From: Tamlana crocina
Lineage (GTDB): Bacteria; Bacteroidota; Bacteroidia; Flavobacteriales; Flavobacteriaceae
DNA: 64,000 bases
Direction of reading: 5' to 3'
Assembly: GCA_040429635.1 (NCBI GenBank)
Contig: CP158972.1
Location: 467,918-531,917, forward strand
Under the pieces are notes generated by a model. That model worked only from the letters and a program-made list of their open reading frames with translations. It had not been told where the DNA came from and did no database searches. Shown here piece after piece: positions 18,277 through 28,065 of the stretch (the first letter of the stretch is position 1; every line of letters begins with the position of its first letter). The translations under genes were made by a program, and so were the position numbers.

Positions 18277-18828
18277 ATGAAAAGCTTAATTAAAATAGTA
18301 GCAATAGCAGTCGTTTTTGTGGCTGTATCATGTAATAAAAGTACAGCGCCAAACTATCAATTCATGCCCAATATGTATGAGTCTGCCGGTTATGAAACCT
18401 ATGGGGAAGCGGCATTTAGAGATGGTGTAGAAGCACAATTGCCTGCTGAAGGATCTGTGCCTAGAGGTCACATTCCTTTTGATATTGATAATACCACTGA
18501 AGGTTATGAACTGGCTAAGGCTTCATTAACCAATCCGCTTGATTCTACAGCTATAGATTTAGAGAGAGGTAAAGAGCTTTACAATATTTATTGCGGTATC
18601 TGCCACGGAACAAAAGGAGACGGACAAGGAAACCTTGTGAAACGAGAAAAGATATTGGGTATTCCAAGTTACGATGATGCCGGTAGAGCAATCACAGCTG
18701 GTAGTATTTACCATACTATTTATTACGGAAAGAATGCGATGGGATCGTATGCTAACCAACTTAACGAAGAAGAGCGTTGGCAAGTAGTATCGTATGTGTT
18801 GAAGTTAAAGGCCGATTTAGAAAAATAA
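18277..18828 (+). CDS. actE: Alternative complex III subunit ActE, monohaem cytochrome c lipoprotein
   Basis: The ATG at 18277 gives a 183-residue product with a lipoprotein signal (MKSLIKIVAIAVVFVAVSC, lipid-modified Cys19). An upstream in-frame start at 18253 overlaps actD and would spoil the signal peptide. The single haem site CGICH is at residues 106-110 (LYNIYCGICHGTKGDGQGN). A distal Met ligand is plausible in the NAMGSYANQL region. The N-terminal part (PNMYESAGYETY) is typical of ActE. It is a periplasmic peripheral subunit that passes electrons within the ACIII-oxidase assembly. Confidence 0.93.
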   Translation: MKSLIKIVAIAVVFVAVSCNKSTAPNYQFMPNMYESAGYETYGEAAFRDGVEAQLPAEGSVPRGHIPFDIDNTTEGYELAKASLTNPLDSTAIDLERGKELYNIYCGICHGTKGDGQGNLVKREKILGIPSYDDAGRAITAGSIYHTIYYGKNAMGSYANQLNEEERWQVVSYVLKLKADLEK

Positions 18829-18850
18829 GACTGATAAGATTATTATAGAT

Positions 18851-20203
18851 ATGTACACATTTTCAAATAAATTAAAGACATTTTCTATCATTCTAATGGT
18901 ATTGGGGCTATTAGGAGTTGGATATGGTTTTATGACATCGCATAAATCTTTTGAAGAGGTTGAAACGCTTCTTGCTGAAGAAGCACACCATGGCGGTGGG
19001 CACGGTGAGGAAGCGGCTCATGCTGCACAATCGCACGATGCCCATGCAGCAGATGCTCATGGCGAAGAAGCACACGCTGAAGTTGACGAGCACGCTAAAC
19101 ATATTGAGCACGTCCAGCATCAAATAGCAAATCGTCCTTGGGCGGCATTATATGTCGCGGCATTTTTCTTTATGATGATTGCTTTGGGTGTTTTGGCGTT
19201 CTATGCGATTCAAATTGCATCGCAGGCCGGATGGTCTCCAGTGCTTTTTAGAGTTATGGAAGGTATTACGGCATATCTATTACCGGGAGCTGTTATTGTA
19301 TTGTTGATTGCTTTGGCATCTGGCACTATTGGCCATTATAACTTATTTATTTGGATGGATCCTGATGTAGTTGCCCACGATAAACTGATTCAAGGTAAAT
19401 CGAGCTGGTTGAACATCACTGGTTTCGCTATCCGTGGAATCATCTTTATCGCTGGTTGGGTATTATATCGCCATTTTTCACGTAAGTTTTCTATCGCTCA
19501 AGATACTGCAGAAGATAAAAGTAACTTCAAAAAGTCATTCCGTATTTCTGCGGCATTCTTAGTATTCTTTATTTATACAGAATCGATGATGTCTTGGGAT
19601 TGGATAATGAGTGTAGATCCACACTGGTTTTCAACCTTATTCGGATGGTACGTATTCGCTAGTATGTTTGTAAGTGGTATTACGGTTATTGCTTTAATTG
19701 CTATTTACTTAAAATCTAGGGGTTATTTAGATTTCGTAAACGAAAATCATATTCACGATGTGGCTAAATTTATGTTTGCCATGAGTATTTTCTGGACTTA
19801 CCTTTGGTTTTCACAATTCATGCTGATTTGGTACTCGAACATTCCAGAAGAGGTAACTTACTTTATTAGCCGTTTCAACGATTACAAATTACCATTCTTA
19901 GGTATGGTAGTATTGAATTTTGTATTCCCAATTTTAATGTTGATGAATGCCGATTACAAACGAATTCCTTGGTTTGTAGTGATGACCGGTTTAGTAATCC
20001 TATTTGGTCACTATATTGATATTTTCAATATGATAATGCCGGCAACGGTAGGAGACAGATGGTTTATTGGTGTACCAGAAATTGGTTCAATACTATTGTT
20101 TGCGGGGCTGTTTATTTTCGTAGTATTTACAGCTTTAACCAAAGCACCGCTGTTAGTAAAAGGCTATCCTTTTAGAAAAGAAAGTGAAGATTTTCATTAT
20201 TAA
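18851..20203 (+). CDS. actF: Alternative complex III subunit ActF
   Basis: The 450-residue polytopic membrane protein is the second large hydrophobic subunit of ACIII and is distantly related to NrfD and ActC. After the first helix there is a strikingly His-, Ala- and Glu-rich periplasmic-loop-like stretch (about residues 38-93, including HHGGGHGEEAAHAAQSHDAH). About nine further helices follow, with segments such as SMMSWDWIMSVDPHWFSTLF and FSQFMLIWYSNIPEE that are typical of ActF. The His-rich loop could bind metal, but similar acidic and His-rich inserts are common in this family and may only be a spacer. The gene is followed by the oxidase genes coxB and coxA. Confidence 0.92.
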   Translation: MYTFSNKLKTFSIILMVLGLLGVGYGFMTSHKSFEEVETLLAEEAHHGGGHGEEAAHAAQSHDAHAADAHGEEAHAEVDEHAKHIEHVQHQIANRPWAALYVAAFFFMMIALGVLAFYAIQIASQAGWSPVLFRVMEGITAYLLPGAVIVLLIALASGTIGHYNLFIWMDPDVVAHDKLIQGKSSWLNITGFAIRGIIFIAGWVLYRHFSRKFSIAQDTAEDKSNFKKSFRISAAFLVFFIYTESMMSWDWIMSVDPHWFSTLFGWYVFASMFVSGITVIALIAIYLKSRGYLDFVNENHIHDVAKFMFAMSIFWTYLWFSQFMLIWYSNIPEEVTYFISRFNDYKLPFLGMVVLNFVFPILMLMNADYKRIPWFVVMTGLVILFGHYIDIFNMIMPATVGDRWFIGVPEIGSILLFAGLFIFVVFTALTKAPLLVKGYPFRKESEDFHY

Positions 20204-20233
20204 TTAAGATATAAATAAAGACGAACGATACCA

Positions 20234-21307
20234 ATGACTGCTTTATTAACAATTATAGTTTTAGTATTTATTTTAATTGCCATTTGGCAAATGGTAAAGA
20301 TTTTCGATTTGGCACAGGCTAGAAACGAAAACACTACCTCTGGTGTGGCCACAGATCAGGATAATAAAATAAATGGTTATTTAATGATGGGCTTCTTAGC
20401 TTTTATTTACATCATTACCATAGTATGTTTTGTTAAATGGGGAGATTTACCATTATTATCAAATTCGGCTTCAGAGCATGGGCCAACCATTGATAATTTG
20501 ATGATAATTTCATTGGTAATTATTTTCTTTGTTCAGACGATAACCCAATTTTTACTGCACTATTTCGCATTTAAATATAAAGGTGAAAAAGGGAAAAAGG
20601 CTTTGTTCTTTGCCGATAACAATAAATTAGAGGCAATCTGGACCATTATCCCAGTAATTGTTTTAGCAGGTTTAATCATTTACGGATTGAGCACTTGGGT
20701 AAACATTATGGGGGTTGATGAAAGCGATGATCCATTAGTGATAGAATTGTATGCCCAACAGTTTAACTGGAAAGCAAGATATGGTGGAGCCGATAATACG
20801 TTAGGAAAAGCCAATGTGCGTTTAATTGATATCGATCGTGCTAACATTTTAGGTTTAGACGAGGCTGACCCTAATGCACAGGATGATGTCATCACTACAG
20901 AATTGCACTTACCGGTAGGCAAGCCAGTATTGTTCAAAATGCGTTCACAGGATGTATTGCACTCTGCTTACATGCCTCACTTTAGAGCTCAAATGAACTG
21001 TGTTCCAGGTATGATTACGCAATTTGGGTTTACGCCAACAGTAACCACAGAGGAAATGCGCCAAACACCTCAAATGATTGAAAAAGTTCAAAACATTAAT
21101 AACATTAGAGTTGAAAACAGTAAGGAATTGGTAGCCAACGGCGAAGATGCTTTAGAGCGTTACGAATTCGATTACCTTTTGTTGTGTAACAAAATTTGCG
21201 GAAAATCACACTATAACATGCAAATGAAGATTATAGTGGAAACGCAGGAAGAATTTGATGCTTGGATGAAAGAGCAAAAGGAATTTAAAAACTCTTTAGT
21301 AAACTAA
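20234..21307 (+). CDS. coxB: Cytochrome c oxidase subunit II (CuA protein)
   Basis: The 357-residue protein receives electrons at the binuclear CuA centre. The C-terminal cupredoxin domain has its ligands: HSAYMPHFRAQMNCVPG and CNKICGKSHYNMQ (C-x3-C with downstream His and Met). The N-terminus has about four hydrophobic helices, near residues 2-24, 48-68, 84-108 and 133-158, instead of the canonical two. The usual pair corresponds to the last two. The extra N-terminal helices probably contact ACIII, because the gene is embedded in the act operon. It lies between actF and coxA. Confidence 0.95.
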   Translation: MTALLTIIVLVFILIAIWQMVKIFDLAQARNENTTSGVATDQDNKINGYLMMGFLAFIYIITIVCFVKWGDLPLLSNSASEHGPTIDNLMIISLVIIFFVQTITQFLLHYFAFKYKGEKGKKALFFADNNKLEAIWTIIPVIVLAGLIIYGLSTWVNIMGVDESDDPLVIELYAQQFNWKARYGGADNTLGKANVRLIDIDRANILGLDEADPNAQDDVITTELHLPVGKPVLFKMRSQDVLHSAYMPHFRAQMNCVPGMITQFGFTPTVTTEEMRQTPQMIEKVQNINNIRVENSKELVANGEDALERYEFDYLLLCNKICGKSHYNMQMKIIVETQEEFDAWMKEQKEFKNSLVN

Positions 21308-21337
21308 TTTTTAAAAAAAGAAAAACGATATAAGATT

Positions 21338-23128
21338 ATGTCAGCACACGCAGATAACCACGCTCACGACGACCACGGACATCATCATAAAGAAACGTTT
21401 GTAACTAAATATATATTTAGTCAAGACCATAAAATGATTGCTAAGCAGTACCTTATTACTGGTACTATTATGGGTGTTATTGGTGTTTTAATGTCTATGA
21501 TGTTCCGTATGCAAATTGCATGGCCGGAAGAGCCAAACGTATTGTTTGAAGCCTTATTGGGCAAATGGGCACCAGGTGGCGTAATGGATGCCGATATTTA
21601 TTTGGCTTTGGTTACCATCCACGGTACTATTATGGTATTCTTCGTATTAACTGCTGGTTTAAGTGGTACGTTTAGTAACCTTTTAATTCCGTTGCAAATT
21701 GGTGCACGCGATATGGCATCCGGTTTCTTAAACATGGTGTCTTATTGGTTATTCTTCTTATCGAGTGTAATCATGATTATCTCTTTATTTGTTGAAGCTG
21801 GGCCTGCTGCTGCTGGTTGGACTATTTATCCGCCGTTAAGTGCTTTGCCGATGGCTCAAGGTGGTTCGGGTATGGGTATGACCTTATGGTTGGTATCTAT
21901 GGCTATCTTCATTGCTTCATCATTATTGGGATCATTAAACTACATTGTAACGGTGCTTAACTTGCGTACAAAAGGGATGTCTATGACAAGACTTCCGTTA
22001 ACCATTTGGGCGTTTTTCATTACAGCTATCATTGGTGTAATTTCATTCCCAGTATTATTATCGGCTGCGTTATTATTGATTATGGATAGAAGTTTTGGAA
22101 CTTCGTTTTTCCTATCAGATATTTTTATTCAAGGTGAAGTATTGCATTACCAAGGTGGTTCTCCTGTATTGTTCGAGCACTTATTTTGGTTCTTAGGTCA
22201 CCCTGAAGTATATATTGTAATCTTACCAGCGATGGGATTAGTATCTGAAATTATGGCATCAAACTCACGTAAACCTATCTTCGGTTACCGTGCTATGATT
22301 GCTTCTATTTTGGCTATCGCTTTCCTTTCAACGATTGTATGGGGTCACCACATGTTTATTTCTGGTATGAACCCGTTCCTTGGTTCGGTATTTACTTTTA
22401 CAACATTGTTGATTGCCATTCCATCTGCTGTAAAAGCGTTTAACTGGATTACCACACTTTGGAAGGGTAATTTACAGATGAATCCAGCCATGTTATTCTC
22501 AATTGGTTTTGTTTCAACTTTCATTACTGGTGGTTTAACAGGTATCATCTTAGGAGATTCAGCTTTAGATATTAACGTGCACGATACATACTTTGTAGTG
22601 GCTCATTTCCACTTGGTAATGGGTATATCGGCATTGTACGGTATGTTTGCTGGTATTTACCACTGGTACCCTAAAATGTTCGGACGTATGTTGAACAAAA
22701 ACTTAGGTTATATTCACTTCTGGTTAACGGCCATCTGCGCTTACGGTGTATTCTTCCCGATGCATTTTATTGGTATGGCAGGTTTACCACGTCGTTATTA
22801 CACTAATAGTAACTTCCCATTATTTGATGATTTAGCGAATGTAAATGTTGTTATTACGGTGTTTGCCCTAGTTGGTGGTGTGGTACAGATTGTGTATTTA
22901 TATAACTTCTTTGCTAGTATTTTCTACGGAAAGAAAGCAACTCAAAACCCATGGCAGTCTACTACATTAGAGTGGACAACACCTGTAGAGCACATACACG
23001 GAAACTGGCCAGGAGCAATTCCACACGTACACCGTTGGGCTTACGATTACAGTAAACCAGGACACGATGTAGACTTTGTTCCTCAAAACATACCTTTAAA
23101 AGAAGGAGAAGAGGAGCTTCAACACTAA
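21338..23128 (+). CDS. coxA: Cytochrome c oxidase subunit I (aa3 type)
   Basis: The 596-residue haem-copper oxidase catalytic subunit has about twelve helices. Key motifs are present: TIHGTIMVFF (low-spin haem His), GHPEVYI (CuB His, the cross-linked Tyr and the A1-type Glu), WGHHMF (two CuB His) and HDTYFVVAHFHLVMG (high- and low-spin haem ligands). The HPEVY motif places it in the A1 group. The N-terminus carries a short His-rich tail (HADNHAHDDHGHHHKE). It is the last gene of the act-cox operon and is followed by a strong terminator. Subunits III and IV are encoded separately, at 60755-62750. Confidence 0.97.
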   Translation: MSAHADNHAHDDHGHHHKETFVTKYIFSQDHKMIAKQYLITGTIMGVIGVLMSMMFRMQIAWPEEPNVLFEALLGKWAPGGVMDADIYLALVTIHGTIMVFFVLTAGLSGTFSNLLIPLQIGARDMASGFLNMVSYWLFFLSSVIMIISLFVEAGPAAAGWTIYPPLSALPMAQGGSGMGMTLWLVSMAIFIASSLLGSLNYIVTVLNLRTKGMSMTRLPLTIWAFFITAIIGVISFPVLLSAALLLIMDRSFGTSFFLSDIFIQGEVLHYQGGSPVLFEHLFWFLGHPEVYIVILPAMGLVSEIMASNSRKPIFGYRAMIASILAIAFLSTIVWGHHMFISGMNPFLGSVFTFTTLLIAIPSAVKAFNWITTLWKGNLQMNPAMLFSIGFVSTFITGGLTGIILGDSALDINVHDTYFVVAHFHLVMGISALYGMFAGIYHWYPKMFGRMLNKNLGYIHFWLTAICAYGVFFPMHFIGMAGLPRRYYTNSNFPLFDDLANVNVVITVFALVGGVVQIVYLYNFFASIFYGKKATQNPWQSTTLEWTTPVEHIHGNWPGAIPHVHRWAYDYSKPGHDVDFVPQNIPLKEGEEELQH

Positions 23129-23150
23129 TAAAAGTAAAATTGAAATATAG

Positions 23151-23175
23151 AAACCCGCCTATTTAGGCGGGTTTT
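23151..23175 (+). terminator. Rho-independent terminator after coxA
   Basis: AAACCCGCCT (23151-23160) pairs with AGGCGGGTTT (23165-23174) around an ATTT loop, with T's continuing. It closes the act-cox operon 22 bases after the coxA stop. The following spacer to 23351 is AT-rich and no convincing -7 box was found in it. Confidence 0.88.
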
Positions 23176-23351
23176 GTCGTTTAAAGCCTTTTTTTTTCGA
23201 CAAAACGAAAAAAATAATTGGAAAAATCGACGAAATACAAAAAAATCAGTTAAATTGCGTTAAATTTCATTTGTAATGTGATTCTCCCAATTTGTTGGTA
23301 GTATTTAGTACAAGTTGAACGCTATTTAATCAAGATTCTAAAGTTTCAATT

Positions 23352-26300
23352 ATGAAAACAGACCTACTGTTAAGAAATGCATTTAAACATGCGCTCTTGT
23401 TTTTACTGTTGTTTGGTACGTCGATAACATTGTTCGCACAGTGCCCAACAATTACAGACTCAAATCCGCCGCCTATCTGCGATGCTTCGGGATTTACTTT
23501 TAACGATTTAAGTGCTACGTATGCCACCGATGCCGGAAACGGTATTGTTTGGTATGATGAAGATACCGGAGGGAACCCGTTTTCTCCTTCTCAGCTTGTT
23601 TACGAAGGAACGTATTATATTGATAATAATTCGGGCAATTGCCCCACACCGAGAAATTCTATTACAATAGACTTTCAAGTTAGTAGCCCTTCTTCTGGTG
23701 TATCATTGGACAAGTTCTATTGTAGTAATGAAAATGCTGTAATTCAAGATTATATTGATGATGCATTAGCACCTTATATTCCAACAGGAGTTGAATTGTA
23801 TTATGATTCTGGGTTAACCAATCTTGCAAACACTTCAGATCCTTTACCTGTTGGAGTTACAAAATTCTATATTGTTTTTATTGATGGTGCTTGTAAAAGT
23901 CAAATTAATGTAGGGAATACAATATTGTTAGCTTCGCCAGAAGATCCAACCCCTGTTAGTCCCCAAACTTTTTGTTCTGATACTAACCCCACGATTGAGG
24001 ATCTGAATCCGGGAACAACAGGCAGTTATAGCTGGTATAGTAGCGTAGATGGTTCTGGAGACCCAGTTCCTCCAGCTTTATCGCTTACTACACCTTTAGT
24101 AGATGGAGCTACGTATTATGTGCAAGTTGATGAAATAACCTGTGATAGTAATGCAGTTCCTGTATCAGTTGAAATTGATGATCCAGTTAACGCAGGAAAC
24201 TCAGCAACATTGGAGTATTGTAACGACAACCTTCCTGCGCCCTTTAATTTGTTTGATGAATTAACAGGCGCACCATATACAACGGGAAATTGGGCAGGGC
24301 CAGTAGCAACATCAAATGGGCATCTGGGTACGGTTGACATTTCATCATTAACCACAGCGGGAACTTATATGTTTACCTATACTGTTTTGAGTAATAATGC
24401 TTGTCCTGATGAAACTTCAACGGTTTCAATAATAATTTATGAAACATGGTCGTCGGGTACAGCTTCGGCTTCCAACCCAGCTTCATTTTGCGAGTCTGGC
24501 TTACCAACAGATTTTGATTTGTTCTCACTGATTGAAAATGAAGACCCTAATGGGCAATGGACACAAGGAACTTCCAGTTCAGACCCTGTAGTTACATCGC
24601 CTATCGATTTAACAAGCTTTACACCGGCAACCTATAATTTTACCTACACCCAAAACTTAGCACCAAGTCCCTGTCCTGAGGAATCTACGACGGTACAAGT
24701 TATTGTCTTGGCCGATCCAAATGCAGGTGTTGCCATAGATCAAACGTTTTGCGAGAACGAATTGGCGTCAAACTCACCCTTTAATTTATTCGATGCATTA
24801 GATGGTTCGCAAGATAATAACGGAGGTACATGGACCGATTCGAGCAATGCTACTGTTTCTAATAGTTTAGATTTAACAACACTTACTGTGTCGGGGAGCC
24901 CATATACATTCAATTACACTATCGATAATGGAACATGTTCAGATACTGAAACTATTAGTATTACGATAGAACCAGCTCCAGAATCTGGTACGGCCAATGG
25001 GCCGGCCGAGTTTTGTGAAGGGGCTGCGCCAGCAAGTTTTGACTTATACAGTTTAATTTCTGGAGAAAGTGGAACTGGAACATGGACCGATAATACAACA
25101 TCAACAACAGTAGCAGACCCAACCAATGTAGATTTATCGGGTTATACTACAAATACATACAGTTTCACATTTGATATTGACCCAATAGGAAGTTGTGACG
25201 ATGCTAACGTTACGGTATCCGTTATTATCAACCCATTACCAAACACCGGAACACCGTCAAACGTTACATTTTGTGAAAATGATTTAGCAGCAAACTCCCC
25301 ATTGGATTTATTCGCTCAACTTTCAGGCGAAGATACTGCTGGTAGTTGGAGTGACGATAACACTTCGGGAGCCCTTTCTGGAAGCGATGTTGATTTAACT
25401 GTTTTGGGTATTGGAAGCTATGATTTTACTTATAGCATTACTGATGCGAATGGATGTTCGGACAGTAGCACGGTAACGGTTACCGTAAACGATGCTCCGG
25501 AATCCGGTACAGCGAATGCGCCGGCCGAGTTTTGTGAAGGCGCTGCATCATCAAGTTTTGACTTATACAGCTTAATTTCTGGAGAAAGTGGAACGGGGAC
25601 ATGGACCAATAATACGACATCAACAACAGTAGCAGACCCAACCAATGTGGATTTATCGGGTTATACTGCAAATACATACAGTTTTACATTTGATATTGCC
25701 CCAATAGGAAGCTGTGACGATGCAAACGTTACTGTATCCGTTATTATTAACCCACTGCCCAATACCGGAACACCGTCAAACGTTTCATTTTGTGAAAATG
25801 ATTTAACAGCCAATTCACCTTTAGATTTGTTTGATCAACTTTCAGGCGAAGATGCTGGAGGTAATTGGAGCGACGATAATACTTCGGGAGCCCTTTCGGG
25901 AAGCGATATTGATTTAACAGCTTTGGTTATAGGGAGCTATAATTTTACCTATACTATTACCGATACCAACGGATGCTCGAATAGTAGCACGGTAACAATT
26001 ACCGTAAACGACGCTCCAGAATCCGGCACAGTAAATGCTCCGGCAGAATTCTGCCTTTCGGAAATTACAACGGGGCAAACTTATAATCTGTTCGATTTAC
26101 TTACCGGTGAAGACCAATCAGGTTCGTGGACTGATGATGACGCCTCAGGTGCTTTAAACGGAAATGAAGTGGCTTTAGATAATCTTACTCAAGGCAATTA
26201 CAATTTTACTTTTAATGTGGATGCTATTGGTAGTTGCGACGATGCAGACGTAACCGTAACCATTATTATAAATGATACTTTCGCTCCAACCGCCAATTCT

Positions 26301-28037
26301 CCACAAGAGTTTTGTGATAGCGCTACCGTGGCCGATTTAGTGGCTACTGGAGATAACATCCAATGGTACGATGCGGCCACTGGTGGTAACCTGTTAGCAA
26401 GTACAGACACCTTAGTAAATGGTGCTACTTATTATGCTTCGCAAACCGATCCAGCAAAAAATTGTGAATCGGCAACCCGAACAGCGGTAAACGTAAATAT
26501 TTACACGTCTCCAAATGCCGGAAACCCCAATGGTACAGCGCTTATTGTTTGTAGCACAGATAATAATATCGATTTATTTGCTGGCTTAGATGGTTCGCAA
26601 GATGCTGGAGGTACTTGGAGTAATGACGATAACGTGGGCTCGTTGCTCGGTAGTATTTTTAATGCCACGGGATTATTCGCAGGAACCTATAGTTTTACTT
26701 ATACCGTATCAGGCACATCTCCTTGTGCTGACGATAGCACGGTTATATCGGTAACAGTGGAAGAGCCTTTTAATGCTGGAACGGATGGCAACCCATTAGA
26801 GCTTTGTAGCAACAATGGCACTGTAAATTTATTTGATTATTTAAACGGAAATCCAGATACGGGAGGAACATGGTCGCCTGCCTTAACTAGTGGTACGGGT
26901 GTTTTTGATCCTTTAGTTGATGCTCCGGGTGCTTATACCTATGCATACACCAACGCTTGCGGAACGGCATCAAGTAGTATTGATGTTTCAGTTACCTTGG
27001 CACCAAATGCAGGAGCAGATGCATCCGCTGCGCTTTGTGTTATAGATGGACCAATCGATTTATTCACCTTATTAGGTTCTGGTGCCCAAAGCGGCGGAAC
27101 TTGGTCGCCTGCCTTAGCTAGTGGTACGGGCGTTTTCGACCCTGCTGTCGATGCCCCGGGAGATTATACTTATACCGTAACGGCAGAATCACCTTGTTCG
27201 CCAGATGCCGAGGCTGAAGTAACGGTAACGGTTAATGATAGCCCAGCTATAATTGTTAACGATGCCAATCCGTCTTACTGTTTGGTTGATAACCCAACAG
27301 TAGCAGATTTGTCAATAGCTATTCGTCCAAGTGGAACAGTGAATTGGTACGAAGATGCAAGCTTAACTTTACCTTTAACAGGAACAGAAGGCTTGACTAA
27401 TGGAGAGGATTATTATGCTACCCAAACAACAACTTCGGGTTGTGAATCGTCAGTGGCCGTGCAAGTTGTAGCTACGGTGAACGATGCCCCAACACCAACC
27501 TTGGAAAATGCTTCCGAAGACTATTGTATCAATGATAATCCAACCATTTTGGATTTAAGCAATAATATTTTGGAGTACGATTCAAATACCGATAATGTGG
27601 TATGGTACGATGTCGCAACAGGTGGCTCAACCCTTTCAGAAAGTGAAACACTTACAAACACGACTTATTATGCCGCATTGATAGATGCTTCAACGGGTTG
27701 TGAAAGTAGTACGCGTTTGGCCGTAACGCCAGATGTTACCGCTTGCGGAAAAGTTAATTTGCCAGACGGTTTCTCTCCAAATGGCGATGGTGTAAACGAT
27801 ACTTATGATGTTGACAACCTAGCATTACTTTATCCGAATTTCGAAATTGAAATCTTTAACCGAAACGGTAATGTGGTTTACAAAGGAAATGCCAATTCTC
27901 CAAGATTTGACGGAACATCCAACCAATCGAGAGTGGTTTCAAAAGGAAAACTTCCTGTAGGCGTGTATTTCTACATCTTCAAATTTAATGATGGCGAAAA
28001 TCAACCAGAACAAGGACGCTTATACTTAAGCAGATAA
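23352..28037 (+). CDS. Large repeat-rich surface adhesin with type B T9SS sorting domain
   Basis: The 1561-residue secreted protein begins with a signal peptide (core HALLFLLLFGTSITLFAQ). The body is a string of beta-rich modules of roughly 80-90 residues, each with a paired-Cys pattern (FCEN/FCEG near the start, a second Cys later) and motifs such as GTWTDNTTST and YSFTFDIDPIGSCDD. Two 173-residue units in the middle are almost identical. The C-terminus, from VNLPDGFSPNGDGVNDTYDV to EQGRLYLSR, is the gliding-motility-associated type B sorting domain. Such proteins depend on a PorP/SprF partner, which is encoded immediately downstream. It is a likely cell-surface adhesin in the style of SprB, but much smaller. 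The ligand is unknown. Confidence 0.9.
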   Translation: MKTDLLLRNAFKHALLFLLLFGTSITLFAQCPTITDSNPPPICDASGFTFNDLSATYATDAGNGIVWYDEDTGGNPFSPSQLVYEGTYYIDNNSGNCPTPRNSITIDFQVSSPSSGVSLDKFYCSNENAVIQDYIDDALAPYIPTGVELYYDSGLTNLANTSDPLPVGVTKFYIVFIDGACKSQINVGNTILLASPEDPTPVSPQTFCSDTNPTIEDLNPGTTGSYSWYSSVDGSGDPVPPALSLTTPLVDGATYYVQVDEITCDSNAVPVSVEIDDPVNAGNSATLEYCNDNLPAPFNLFDELTGAPYTTGNWAGPVATSNGHLGTVDISSLTTAGTYMFTYTVLSNNACPDETSTVSIIIYETWSSGTASASNPASFCESGLPTDFDLFSLIENEDPNGQWTQGTSSSDPVVTSPIDLTSFTPATYNFTYTQNLAPSPCPEESTTVQVIVLADPNAGVAIDQTFCENELASNSPFNLFDALDGSQDNNGGTWTDSSNATVSNSLDLTTLTVSGSPYTFNYTIDNGTCSDTETISITIEPAPESGTANGPAEFCEGAAPASFDLYSLISGESGTGTWTDNTTSTTVADPTNVDLSGYTTNTYSFTFDIDPIGSCDDANVTVSVIINPLPNTGTPSNVTFCENDLAANSPLDLFAQLSGEDTAGSWSDDNTSGALSGSDVDLTVLGIGSYDFTYSITDANGCSDSSTVTVTVNDAPESGTANAPAEFCEGAASSSFDLYSLISGESGTGTWTNNTTSTTVADPTNVDLSGYTANTYSFTFDIAPIGSCDDANVTVSVIINPLPNTGTPSNVSFCENDLTANSPLDLFDQLSGEDAGGNWSDDNTSGALSGSDIDLTALVIGSYNFTYTITDTNGCSNSSTVTITVNDAPESGTVNAPAEFCLSEITTGQTYNLFDLLTGEDQSGSWTDDDASGALNGNEVALDNLTQGNYNFTFNVDAIGSCDDADVTVTIIINDTFAPTANSPQEFCDSATVADLVATGDNIQWYDAATGGNLLASTDTLVNGATYYASQTDPAKNCESATRTAVNVNIYTSPNAGNPNGTALIVCSTDNNIDLFAGLDGSQDAGGTWSNDDNVGSLLGSIFNATGLFAGTYSFTYTVSGTSPCADDSTVISVTVEEPFNAGTDGNPLELCSNNGTVNLFDYLNGNPDTGGTWSPALTSGTGVFDPLVDAPGAYTYAYTNACGTASSSIDVSVTLAPNAGADASAALCVIDGPIDLFTLLGSGAQSGGTWSPALASGTGVFDPAVDAPGDYTYTVTAESPCSPDAEAEVTVTVNDSPAIIVNDANPSYCLVDNPTVADLSIAIRPSGTVNWYEDASLTLPLTGTEGLTNGEDYYATQTTTSGCESSVAVQVVATVNDAPTPTLENASEDYCINDNPTILDLSNNILEYDSNTDNVVWYDVATGGSTLSESETLTNTTYYAALIDASTGCESSTRLAVTPDVTACGKVNLPDGFSPNGDGVNDTYDVDNLALLYPNFEIEIFNRNGNVVYKGNANSPRFDGTSNQSRVVSKGKLPVGVYFYIFKFNDGENQPEQGRLYLSR
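24975..26012 (+). repeat. Tandem in-frame 519-bp repeat (two near-identical copies) in adhesin gene
   Basis: Units 24975-25493 and 25494-26012 each encode 173 residues starting APESGTAN and differ at few positions. A third, more divergent copy begins in register at 26013 (APESGTVNAPAEFC). Each unit contains two Ig-like modules. The period is 519 bases in both intervals, measured between the GCT codons of the A-P-E-S-G-T start. Confidence 0.9.
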
Positions 28038-28065
28038 TTGATAAATAAAGCAAAATTTAGAAACG

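Noticed and set aside
24975-26012. CRISPR or other noncoding repeat array
   Set aside because: The repeats are 519 bases long, in frame and code for Ig-like modules of the adhesin.
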